In this document: positions 18,422 through 25,903 of the stretch, piece by piece | Layout of the letters: each line of letters begins with the position of its first letter | How positions within the stretch are numbered: position 1 is the stretch's first letter | From: Mycobacterium nebraskense | GTDB lineage: Bacteria; Actinomycetota; Actinomycetes; Mycobacteriales; Mycobacteriaceae | NCBI RefSeq assembly: GCF_002102255.1 | Contig: NZ_LQPH01000171.1 | Coordinates: 120,774 to 184,773, forward strand | DNA: 64,000 nt | Direction of reading: 5' to 3' | The notes under the pieces: model-generated | What the model was told of the DNA's origin: nothing | Databases searched by the model: none | The model's input: the letters and a program-made list of their open reading frames with translations, nothing else | Program-made: the position numbers and the translations under genes

Positions 18422-19345
18422 ATGACAGTCTCAGAGCAAGCCGGTGCTCAGACGGGCAATGCCGATGCCGAGGAGTTGGTGAGCTACGAAACCCTCGACG
18501 AGGGTCGCATCGCGCGGATATGGCTCAACCGGCCCGATGCCCACAACGCGCAAAGCCGCGGCATGCTGGTTCAGCTCGACGAGGCGTTTGTGCGCGCCGA
18601 GGCCGACGACACCGTGCGCGTGGTGATCCTGGCGGCGCGCGGCCGCAACTTCTCCGCGGGCCACGATCTGGGCTCCGAGTTGGCGATCGCCGAGCGCAGC
18701 CAGCTTCCGAGCTTCCGCATCAACGGCGGGACCCGCGATCCGATCGCGGAGAAGATCTACCTGCAGGAGTGGCACTACTTCTTCCAAAACACCTGCCGCT
18801 GGCGGGATTTGCGCAAAATCACCATCGCCCAGGTGCAGGGCAACGCGATCTCCGCGGGACTGATGCTGATCTGGGCGTGCGATCTGATCGTGGCCGCCGA
18901 CAACGCCAAGTTCAGTGATGTGGTCGCGGTGCGCTTGGGGATGCCGGGCGTCGAATATTATGCTCACCCTTGGGAATTCGGTCCCCGTAAGGCCAAAGAG
19001 CTGCTGCTGACCGGCGATGCGCTCGACGCCGACGAAGCCTATCGGCTTGGCATGGTGTCCAAGGTGTTCCCGGTCGACGAGCTGGCCGAAAAGACGCTGG
19101 AATTCGCCCGGCGCATTGCCGACCGGCCCACGATGGCGGCGCTGCTCGTCAAGGACTCGGTCAACGCCGCCTCCGACGCAATGGGATTCACCGAGGCATT
19201 GCGTCACGCGTTCCACATTCACGAGTTGGGGCATGCGCACTGGGCGGCCCACAACGAGAACAGGTACGCGGTCGGCCTGCCGCCCGACGTCGAGGACTGG
19301 CGCAACGCGAAGCCGACGCAGGTGGCCCGCCGCGATACGCCGTAG
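18422..19345 (+). CDS. Enoyl-CoA hydratase/isomerase family protein
   Basis: About 307 residues from ATG 18422, chosen for its GAGGTGGG site; an upstream in-frame ATG at 18389 has no clear site. Crotonase-fold motifs are RNFSAGHDLGSE and QGNAISAGLMLIWACDLIVA, the two oxyanion-hole loops, then VRLGMPGVEYYAHPWEFGPRKAKELLLTG. Between them lies an insertion (SFRINGGTRDPIAEKIYLQE) and the protein has a C-terminal extension, so it is longer than a 260-residue hydratase. It is likely a CoA-thioester hydratase or isomerase; the substrate is unknown. The next gene, 105 bp away on the same strand, has a KstR operator. Confidence 0.85.
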   Translation: MTVSEQAGAQTGNADAEELVSYETLDEGRIARIWLNRPDAHNAQSRGMLVQLDEAFVRAEADDTVRVVILAARGRNFSAGHDLGSELAIAERSQLPSFRINGGTRDPIAEKIYLQEWHYFFQNTCRWRDLRKITIAQVQGNAISAGLMLIWACDLIVAADNAKFSDVVAVRLGMPGVEYYAHPWEFGPRKAKELLLTGDALDADEAYRLGMVSKVFPVDELAEKTLEFARRIADRPTMAALLVKDSVNAASDAMGFTEALRHAFHIHELGHAHWAAHNENRYAVGLPPDVEDWRNAKPTQVARRDTP

Positions 19346-19419
19346 CGCTCGCAGGGCTGGCTATGGCGGGTGTCACCAGCACCCGTTGCCGCGGCAAGTT
19401 CTTCGCATGGTTCGATATC

Positions 19420-19433
19420 TAGAACCTGTTTCA
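19420..19433. promoter_or_regulatory. Perfect KstR operator upstream of an SDR gene
   Basis: TAGAACCTGTTTCA matches TnnAACnnGTTnnA at every fixed base and lies 17 bp before the GTG start at 19451, close enough to block the promoter or the start of transcription. It ties the SDR to the cholesterol regulon although it is about 5 kb beyond the mce4 operon. Confidence 0.8.
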
Positions 19434-19450
19434 GTTTGAGAGGGCGTCGC

Positions 19451-20281
19451 GTGCAGCTTTCTTTCGAAAACCGGACATATCTGGTCACTGGCGGTGGCAG
19501 CGGAATCGGCAAGGGCGTGGCCGCCGGGCTGGTCGCGGCCGGTGCCTCGGTCATGATCGCCGGTCGCAACCCCGACCGGCTGGCGGGCGCCGTCAGCGAG
19601 ATCGAAGCGCTCGAAGGAAGCGGCTCCATTCGCTACGAGCCGACCGACGTCACCAACGAGGACGAGGCCGCCCGCGCGGTGGACGCCGCCACAGCCTGGC
19701 ACGGTCAACTCCACGGGGCGGTGCATTGCGCAGGTGGCTCCGAGACGATCGGGCCAATCACCCAGATCGACTCGGAAGGCTGGCGACGCACCGTCGACCT
19801 GAACGTCAACGGCACCATGTACGTGCTCAAGCACGTCGCGCGCGAGCTGGTCCGCGGCGGTGGCGGTTCGTTTGTGGGCATTTCGTCGATCGCGGCCAGC
19901 AACACCCACCGGTGGTTCGGCGCCTACGGGGTCAGCAAGTCGGCCGTCGACCACATGATGCAGTTGGCCGCCGACGAACTCGGCCCGTCCTGGGTGCGCG
20001 TCAACAGCATCCGACCGGGCCTGATCCGCACGGATCTGGTCGCGCCGGTATTCGCCCTGCCCGAGGTGAGTGAGGACTACCGCGCGTGCACGCCGCTGCC
20101 ACGGCCCGGCGAGGTCGAGGACGTCGCCAATCTGGCGATGTTCCTGCTCAGCGATGCCGCCTGCTACATCACCGGGCAGGTCATCAACGTCGACGGTGGG
20201 CTGATGCTGCGGCGCGGCCCGGACTATTCCGCGATGCTGGAACCCGCGTTCGGCGCCGACGGGCTACGCGGACTCGTCTGA
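19451..20281 (+). CDS. Short-chain dehydrogenase/reductase, probable KstR target
   Basis: 276 residues from GTG 19451, preceded by GAGAGGG; a longer frame from 19370 would start before the operator and is less likely. It has the TGGGSGIG cofactor motif (about 13-20), a CAGG variant of NNAG, a GISS serine motif and YGVSK catalytic Tyr/Lys, then GQVINVDGGLMLRRGP. An NAD(P)-dependent alcohol/ketone or 3-hydroxyacyl-CoA dehydrogenase is likely. The KstR site suggests a steroid or acyl-CoA substrate. Its 3' end overlaps the convergent gene by 18 bp. Confidence 0.88.
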   Translation: MQLSFENRTYLVTGGGSGIGKGVAAGLVAAGASVMIAGRNPDRLAGAVSEIEALEGSGSIRYEPTDVTNEDEAARAVDAATAWHGQLHGAVHCAGGSETIGPITQIDSEGWRRTVDLNVNGTMYVLKHVARELVRGGGGSFVGISSIAASNTHRWFGAYGVSKSAVDHMMQLAADELGPSWVRVNSIRPGLIRTDLVAPVFALPEVSEDYRACTPLPRPGEVEDVANLAMFLLSDAACYITGQVINVDGGLMLRRGPDYSAMLEPAFGADGLRGLV

Positions 20282-21157
20282 TAACAGGCCGGCGTCTCGG
20301 TCGGCGAGCGTGGCGAGCGCCGACCAGTCCAGGTGCCCGCCGCCGGTCGCCACCAGCGTGAGCAGCCGGTCGCGCAGCACGCTGGCCACCGGCAGCGGCA
20401 CTTCGAGCTGCTCTGCGGCGGCGAGCACCAGCCGCACATCCTTGAGCCCCAGAGTCGCCGCCATGCCGGCCGGCTCGAACTCCCGGCGCGCGATCAGCCC
20501 GCCGTAGGTCTGGTAGGCCGGCGCGGCGAACAGCGTCGAGGTGAGGATGTCGACGTACTGCTGCTTGTCGACGCCGTCCTTGGCGACCAAAGCGGCTGCC
20601 TCGCTGACGGATTCGATGGCGGATGCGATCAGGAAGTTGCCGCTCAGCTTCACCAGGTTGGCCGTGTGTGGCCGCTCGGACACCACGAAGGTCCGCTGCC
20701 CGATCGCGTCGAACAACGGGGACAACGGCTGCAGCACCTGTGGCGCACCCGCCGCGACGACGAAAAGCTTTGCGGCCGCGGCCGCGTCGGGCCGGCCGAA
20801 GACCGGCGCCGCGGCATACTGCTGACCGGCTTCGGCGTGCGCGGCGGCCAGGCGCTCGGAGAGGGCGACGCTGATGGTGCTCGACGAGACGTGCGTCGTG
20901 CCCGGCGCCAGCGACGCGACGATGCCACCTTGGTCGAAAGCCACGCCCTCGACGGCCCTGTCGTCGGCCAGCATGGTGAACACGACCTCGGCGTTGCACG
21001 CGTCGGCGACGTTGCGCGCGGCCGCCGCGCCCTGCTGCACGAGCGCTTCCGCCTTATCGGGGGAGCGGTTGTAGACGGTGACGCGGTGGCCCGCCTTCAA
21101 GAGGTTCACGGCCATGCCGCGGCCCATCTTCCCGAGGCCGATGAATCCGATGTCCAT
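20264..21157 (-). CDS. 3-Hydroxyisobutyrate dehydrogenase-like oxidoreductase
   Basis: 297 residues of the beta-hydroxyacid dehydrogenase family. The N-terminal Rossmann motif is GFIGLGKMGRGMAVNL (residues 4-19). The substrate-binding signature region, normally D-x-P-V-S-G-G, reads AAPVFGRPDAA, the catalytic Lys lies in NLVKLSGN and the C-terminal helical domain is complete. The altered signature suggests a substrate other than 3-hydroxyisobutyrate, closer to the GLYR1/imine-reductase-like branch. It converges with the SDR upstream, and a 105-bp gap separates it from the divergent Rv3485c-like SDR. Confidence 0.85.
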   Translation of the reverse strand: MDIGFIGLGKMGRGMAVNLLKAGHRVTVYNRSPDKAEALVQQGAAAARNVADACNAEVVFTMLADDRAVEGVAFDQGGIVASLAPGTTHVSSSTISVALSERLAAAHAEAGQQYAAAPVFGRPDAAAAAKLFVVAAGAPQVLQPLSPLFDAIGQRTFVVSERPHTANLVKLSGNFLIASAIESVSEAAALVAKDGVDKQQYVDILTSTLFAAPAYQTYGGLIARREFEPAGMAATLGLKDVRLVLAAAEQLEVPLPVASVLRDRLLTLVATGGGHLDWSALATLADRDAGLLSDESA

Positions 21158-21262
21158 GCCTCCACTGTGCCCGTTCTGGGCCCTTTCTCACGCCTTTCCC
21201 CAGACCCGGATGAGCCGCTCCTTACGATGATGGTCACGCACGCCTAGTGACGGGAGCGGCAG

Positions 21263-22054
21263 ATGAATCGACTCGAGGGCAAGCGGGTCCTGGTGACCGG
21301 CGCCGCGTCGGGGATCGGGCAGGCGACCGCGCTGCGGCTGCTCGACGAGGGTGCCATCGTGGTGGCCTCCGACGTCGCGGAGGGTGGCCTGGACGCCACG
21401 CGGGTCCGCGCGGACGAGGCCGCGACCGCCGGGCGCCTCACCACCATGCCGATGGACGTGGGCAACGAAGGCTCGGTGATCGACGGCGTGAGCCTGGCCG
21501 TCGAAACGCTCGGCGGACTGGATTCATTGGTCAACGCCGCCGGCATCCTGCGCGCCGCGCACACCCACCAGACCAGCTTGGAACTATGGAACCAGATCGT
21601 CGGCGTCAACTTGACCGGGACGTTTCTCGTTGTGCGCGAAGCGCTTCCGGCGCTGCTGGCGAATCCGCGCAGCGCGATCGTCAACTTCAGTTCGACCTCG
21701 GCCTCTTTCGCTCACCCCTACATGGCGGCGTACGCGGCGAGCAAGGGTGGGATCCAGGCCTTCACTCATTCACTGGCGCTCGAATACGCGCGCGACGGCT
21801 TGCGCGCGGTCTGCGTGGCCCCGGGCAGCATCAAGTCCGGGATCACCGACGCGACCGGCGGATACATCCCCAAAGACGCTGACTGGACGCTGTTTTCGAG
21901 GTTGATGCCGATTTTGCCGACCACGGTGGAGTCCAGCGGCACCGGGATGGCCGATCCGTCCGTGGTCGCCGGGGTGATCGCCATGCTGGTGTCCGAGGAC
22001 GGCGCGTTCATCACCGGGACCGAAATTCGTATCGACGGCGGGACGCACGCTTAG
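21263..22054 (+). CDS. Short-chain dehydrogenase (Rv3485c-like)
   Basis: 263 residues, classical SDR. It shows TGAASGIG (residues 13-20), NAAG, NFSSTS with the catalytic Ser, YAASK for Tyr/Lys and a C-terminal ITGTEIRIDGGTHA. It converges on cpsA, exactly as Rv3485c does on Rv3484, which supports the orthology. Substrate unknown. Confidence 0.88.
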   Translation: MNRLEGKRVLVTGAASGIGQATALRLLDEGAIVVASDVAEGGLDATRVRADEAATAGRLTTMPMDVGNEGSVIDGVSLAVETLGGLDSLVNAAGILRAAHTHQTSLELWNQIVGVNLTGTFLVVREALPALLANPRSAIVNFSSTSASFAHPYMAAYAASKGGIQAFTHSLALEYARDGLRAVCVAPGSIKSGITDATGGYIPKDADWTLFSRLMPILPTTVESSGTGMADPSVVAGVIAMLVSEDGAFITGTEIRIDGGTHA

Positions 22055-22109
22055 CCCGTCGCCGCGCCCGATGGCGGCGACCCGCCGCGCCCGGCTTCGC
22101 CGCGCTTGC

Positions 22110-22153
22110 GATCGCCGCTAGTTAACGCACGGATCGCCGCTAGTTAACGCACG
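22110..22153. repeat. 22-bp tandem duplication across the cpsA stop codon
   Basis: The 22-bp unit GATCGCCGCTAGTTAACGCA+CG occurs twice without a gap (22110-22131 and 22132-22153). The second copy encodes the last CpsA residues and its TAG; the first copy repeats the same stop just beyond it. It looks like a recent slippage duplication and does not alter the protein. Confidence 0.9.
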
Positions 22154-23699
22154 GCACGCCGCCGCCGTCGATCGGCTTCCCCTGATCGGGCGTCGGATAG
22201 GTCGTGGTGGTGCCGTTGTAGTAATACGGCTTGGCTTTGCTGGACGTTGTGGTTGTCGCGGTCTCGTCCGTCGTGCCGTCGTCAACCATCGACACCGAGA
22301 AATTGGTATCCAGGGTCACCCTGACGTGTCCGGGTTGGACGCTGGGATCGGGCTGACTGGGCGCATCGAGGCCGAGCAGTTTGGCCACGTTACCGGCGTC
22401 GGTTTCCGCGCCGGCGCCGTACGCGACGGTGCTCGCGGTCGGTTCGCCCGAATTGCGGTCGCGGGTCTGGCCCGTGGTGTAGCCGTGGTTTTGCAGGGCG
22501 CGTGATACCTCGGTCGCCAGTCCGCTCATGCTGCCGGCATTGATCACATCGACGACGGTCGACGGACTCGGTTTGGCGGCCGTGGTGGCTGGCGTGGTGG
22601 TCGTGGGCGAGGCGCCAATCGCCGCGGCCACCTCGGCCTTGATTGCGGCCGGGTCGATGATGTTGACGTCCTGGCCGTCGATGTTCTCGTAGCGCACCAC
22701 CGGCAACGTCCGGAACTCCACGTGGCCGCCGGAGGCCAGCGAACCCAGCCGCTGGATCATCTCCTCGTCCCAACCGGCCGACAGCACCACATCCTTACGT
22801 GCCACCGCCATGAGGCTCTTAAGCTTGTCCAGGTTGGTGAAGGTGCCCGCGGCCTGCAGTTCCTGCATCACCGACGAAATGAACGCCTGCTGCCGATGGG
22901 TGCGGTCCAGGTCTCCGTTATCCAGGCCGTGGCGCTGCCGGACAAAAGACAGGGCCTGGGAGGCATCCAACGTCTGTCGCCCGGCCGGAAAGTCGGCACC
23001 CGAATACGAGTCGTAGACGGGATGGTTGAGGCACACCTCCACCCCGCCCAGGGTTTGGGTCAGGTCGTAGAACCCGGCCAGATTGACCTCGGCGAAATAG
23101 TCGATCGGAACGCCGGTCAGACTCCGCACCGCGCGTAGCGTCGCCGCGCGGCCGGCTTCGCGACCCTTGGTCTCGAGTTCTTTCTGGCTGCTGGCGCCCT
23201 GATTGGCGAGCTTCTGCGCGACATACTGCTTGGTGAGGCCGTACGCCTCTTTGATCTTGATGTGGTTGTAGCCAGGCACCCCGGTGAAGGACACCCAGTC
23301 GTCGCGCGGGATCGAGAAGGCGACGACTTTGTTGTCGGCGCTGACGTGCACGAGGATCAGCGTGTTGGTGTTGTAGCCGCCGTCATCGGAATCGCCGGCG
23401 TGCAGGTGCTTCAGGATCGACCACGGCAGGTCGTTGCCGTCCTGATCTTTACGGGAGTCCAGCCCGATCAGCAGGATGTTCATGTCGTCGCCGCTGGACC
23501 GGGGGTCGTCGGGCTGCAGGGCATTCGAAACGGTGATGCCGCCCAGCGCACCGTGGGCCACGTAGTACCCCGCCCCGGTCAGCCCCACCGCCGCCACGGA
23601 CACCAGCGCGCCCAAGGTACGCGTCAGCCCTTTACGGAAACGTGAGGGTTGACGGACGGCTCGATGACGGTGATGGGCACCGCCCGAGCGGGCCATCAC
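22140..23699 (-). CDS. cpsA: LytR-CpsA-Psr family cell-wall ligase CpsA
   Basis: 519 residues. A basic N-terminus is followed by one transmembrane helix (about 28-50). The LCP phosphotransferase domain (about 70-260) contains MNILLIGLDSR, IPRDDWVSF and RQRHGLDNGDLDRTHRQQAF. A Pro/Thr linker leads to a LytR_C domain (about 380-470) and a Thr/Tyr-rich tail. LCP enzymes attach arabinogalactan to peptidoglycan from a polyprenyl-phosphate carrier; CpsA (Rv3484) is the M. tuberculosis orthologue by position and architecture and is also tied to phagosome evasion there. The stop lies in a 22-bp duplication. Confidence 0.93.
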   Translation of the reverse strand: MMARSGGAHHRHRAVRQPSRFRKGLTRTLGALVSVAAVGLTGAGYYVAHGALGGITVSNALQPDDPRSSGDDMNILLIGLDSRKDQDGNDLPWSILKHLHAGDSDDGGYNTNTLILVHVSADNKVVAFSIPRDDWVSFTGVPGYNHIKIKEAYGLTKQYVAQKLANQGASSQKELETKGREAGRAATLRAVRSLTGVPIDYFAEVNLAGFYDLTQTLGGVEVCLNHPVYDSYSGADFPAGRQTLDASQALSFVRQRHGLDNGDLDRTHRQQAFISSVMQELQAAGTFTNLDKLKSLMAVARKDVVLSAGWDEEMIQRLGSLASGGHVEFRTLPVVRYENIDGQDVNIIDPAAIKAEVAAAIGASPTTTTPATTAAKPSPSTVVDVINAGSMSGLATEVSRALQNHGYTTGQTRDRNSGEPTASTVAYGAGAETDAGNVAKLLGLDAPSQPDPSVQPGHVRVTLDTNFSVSMVDDGTTDETATTTTSSKAKPYYYNGTTTTYPTPDQGKPIDGGGVPCVN

Positions 23700-23977
23700 A
23701 AACCTCTGCCCACACCCAGCGCATCACCAGCCACCGCAACGGCGGTTTGCGGCGATGTCACTTCAAGCATGGTGACAAGTATGCGTTAGCTTGCTGTGAA
23801 GGCCCCAATCGAGAACGCTTCCCGAGCCGGCCCCACCCGGCGGGCCGGGCATGCGTTCCTGGCGGCAATCTTCGCCTGACCAGCACGTTCTGGCTCCAAC
23901 GTCGCGTGGTGGTTTCGACAACGTCACACCGCCGACGGGACCGATTCGAACCTGTTATCGAGCCGATACGACGACGG

Positions 23978-24253
23978 CTATCGGGCTTTGACGAGGTCCT
24001 CGCCCGATTCGTAGAAAACGGTGATGTTCGAGCCGGTCATGATCTCGGCGACGTACACACCGAGCGGTTCGACCTCGTAGTAGTAGTGAACGTTGCCCTG
24101 GGGGTCCATGGCCGTCGCGCACGACAAGCCTGGCGCCCCGCATCGTTGTTTGATGGGTATGGCGAGAACGGCGAGCACCACTACCACGGCGAGCCCGACC
24201 CTCACCGGGACTCTGCTGAATGCCTGCCTCGTCGTCGGCGCCGGATGCATCAC
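23978..24253 (-). CDS. Small membrane-anchored or exported protein
   Basis: 91 residues. A hydrophobic segment at about 17-33 (LAVVVVLAVLAIPI) is followed by a short domain with two close Cys (RCGAPGLSCATAMD) and an aromatic stretch HYYYEVEPLGVYVAEI. It resembles short hypothetical proteins annotated in mycobacteria; I do not recognise a named family. The downstream 278 bp up to cpsA contain no other convincing gene; a weak KstR-like match at 23946-23959 is not near a start codon. Confidence 0.6.
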   Translation of the reverse strand: MMHPAPTTRQAFSRVPVRVGLAVVVVLAVLAIPIKQRCGAPGLSCATAMDPQGNVHYYYEVEPLGVYVAEIMTGSNITVFYESGEDLVKAR

Positions 24254-24313
24254 CGTTGGAGTGTAAGCGGCTTGCCCGCCCGATTCGGCGTGGCGAAGTA
24301 GGGTTTCTCAGCT

Positions 24314-25462
24314 ATGGCCATTGCAAACCCGGGCGGCGCGGCGTCGCCGCAGACCCGGGTCGAGGTACTGGGCAACATCGGGCCCAACTGGTTCGCCTCG
24401 GTGATGGGCACCGGGATCGTCGCCATCGCCGGCGCGACCCTGCCCGTGCACGTGGTCGGGTTGCGTGCATTCGCCCAAGTGGTCTGGGTGATCGCCGCCG
24501 TCCTGCTCGTGGCGCTGATCATTCTGATCGGGGGTCACTGGTTGCGTCACCCCACCGTCGCGCGCACTCACGCGCGCAATCCGCAGATGGCACACTTCTA
24601 CGGCGCCGCGCCGATGGCGTTGATGACGGTAGGCGCGGGAGGGGTAGCCGTCGGCGCGGATCTGCTCGGCGAGCGCATCGCCGTCGACCTGGATTGGGTG
24701 CTGTGGACCGGGGGAACGCTGGGCGGGCTGTTCACCGCGGTGAGCATTCCGTTCTTGATGTTCACCCAGCACAACGTCGAGCCCGACGCGGCCTTCGGTG
24801 GCTGGCTGATGCCGGTGGTTCCGCCCATGGTGACCGCGGCCACGGGTGCCCTGCTGCTACCGCACATGTCGGCGGGCACCGGGCGCGAGACCATGCTCTT
24901 CGGCTGCTACGCGATGTTCGGGTTGTCGTTGCTGGCTTCCCTGAACATCATCGCGATGATCTGGGCGCGCCTGACGTTGTATGGCACCTCGGGTTCCGCG
25001 CGCGTGCCCACGCTGTGGATCGTGCTGGGCCCACTCGGCCAATCCATCACTGCCGCTGGGCTTTTGGGTGCCAACGCGGGACTGGCCGTCAACCCTGAAC
25101 TGGCCGAGGACCTCAATGCCTTCGCGATCCTCTATGGAGTTCCGGTGTGGGGCTTCGCGGTGTTGTGGATCGCGTTGGCCACCGCGCTGACCGTGCGCAC
25201 GCTGCGGCGCGGCATGCCGTTCGCCCTGACGTGGTGGAGCCTCACCTTCCCGGTTGGAACCTTCGTCACGGGCACCTCCCAGCTCGCCGGTCACACCCAT
25301 CTGCCCGCGTTCCGGCTGGCCGCGGCCATCGCGTACGCCGGGCTGTTGTTCACCTGGCTGCTGGTGGCTGTGCGCACCGCGCGGGGGAGCCTGCGCGGCA
25401 ACCTGCTCAAGCTGCCGCCGAGCACGGCGCCGGTCAAGGCCAGCAAGGAACCAGTGCCCTGA
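24314..25462 (+). CDS. TDT-family transporter (tellurite-resistance/dicarboxylate type)
   Basis: 382 residues with about ten predicted membrane helices. The N-terminal NIGPNWFASVMGTGIVAIAG is the first helix pattern of the TDT/SLAC1 superfamily (TehA, Mae1, SLAC1), whose members move anions or C4-dicarboxylates. Later segments such as WWSLTFPVGTFVTGTSQLAG are also typical. Substrate unknown. It is followed by two small genes on the same strand. A second, diverged TDT member is at 58928-59947. Confidence 0.85.
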   Translation: MAIANPGGAASPQTRVEVLGNIGPNWFASVMGTGIVAIAGATLPVHVVGLRAFAQVVWVIAAVLLVALIILIGGHWLRHPTVARTHARNPQMAHFYGAAPMALMTVGAGGVAVGADLLGERIAVDLDWVLWTGGTLGGLFTAVSIPFLMFTQHNVEPDAAFGGWLMPVVPPMVTAATGALLLPHMSAGTGRETMLFGCYAMFGLSLLASLNIIAMIWARLTLYGTSGSARVPTLWIVLGPLGQSITAAGLLGANAGLAVNPELAEDLNAFAILYGVPVWGFAVLWIALATALTVRTLRRGMPFALTWWSLTFPVGTFVTGTSQLAGHTHLPAFRLAAAIAYAGLLFTWLLVAVRTARGSLRGNLLKLPPSTAPVKASKEPVP

Positions 25463-25545
25463 GCTGCGGCGGCGGTTGAGGCCGTAAGCGTTTCGATCCC
25501 CGGGGTCGACGGGTAGGCAACCCTGAGCCGATCGGAGGGCGAACT

Positions 25546-25704
25546 ATGGACACCAGCGAGCCGCCGGAGCGGGGTACTCCCAGCGAGACACCCGAGCGGG
25601 TGACGCCGACCGAGACACCTGAACGGCTCACGCCGGCAGAGCCGCCGGAGCGTTTGACTCCGTCGGAACCGTCCGAGCGTCGGGCTCGGATCCAAGCAGC
25701 TTGA
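25546..25704 (+). CDS. 52-residue protein of five 9-residue PERxTP-type repeats
   Basis: A start codon with a good GGAGGG site 7 bases upstream opens a 52-codon frame. Apart from the first three and last four residues it is five nonamers: SEPPERGTP, SETPERVTP, TETPERLTP, AEPPERLTP, SEPSERRAR. The chain is acidic, proline-rich and without hydrophobic residues, so it is probably disordered and cytoplasmic. No family recognised. The next small gene starts 19 bp downstream, suggesting a bicistronic message. Translation is inferred from the ribosome-binding site and the regular repeat. Confidence 0.6.
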   Translation: MDTSEPPERGTPSETPERVTPTETPERLTPAEPPERLTPSEPSERRARIQAA

Positions 25705-25723
25705 TGAGGACCGGAGGTTAACG

Positions 25724-25903
25724 ATGCGCGCTGAGGAAGGCGACGAGACAGTCCAGGACTATGCCGCGGAGGGGAAACAGGCTCTCGGCAGGATCAAAGC
25801 TTCCCAACGAGCGGGGACTCGGCTTGGCGACGTCGCCAAGCGGTTCGCCAGGCTGTGGCGAGGCGATCACGCGCCGGGAGATGAGCCCGGCGCGCGAGGT
25901 TAG
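25724..25903 (+). CDS. Small charged protein, unknown function
   Basis: 59 residues from ATG 25724 with a GGAGG site at 25713-25717. The sequence starts MRAEEGDETVQDYAAEGKQA and then has an amphipathic basic helix (RLGDVAKRFARLWRGD). No domain is recognised. Its TAG directly abuts the stop of the convergent amidase. It may form an operon with the repeat protein upstream. Confidence 0.5.
   Translation: MRAEEGDETVQDYAAEGKQALGRIKASQRAGTRLGDVAKRFARLWRGDHAPGDEPGARG

Noticed and set aside
23946..23959. KstR-like sequence TCGAACCTGTTATC
   Set aside because: One fixed base differs and the site lies about 250 bp from the nearest start (cpsA), downstream of the small gene; likely chance.
25291..25695. 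A minus-strand frame with SGVSLGVPRSG-type repeats
   Set aside because: It is the antisense reading of the PERxTP repeat gene and the TDT 3' end, without a ribosome-binding site.
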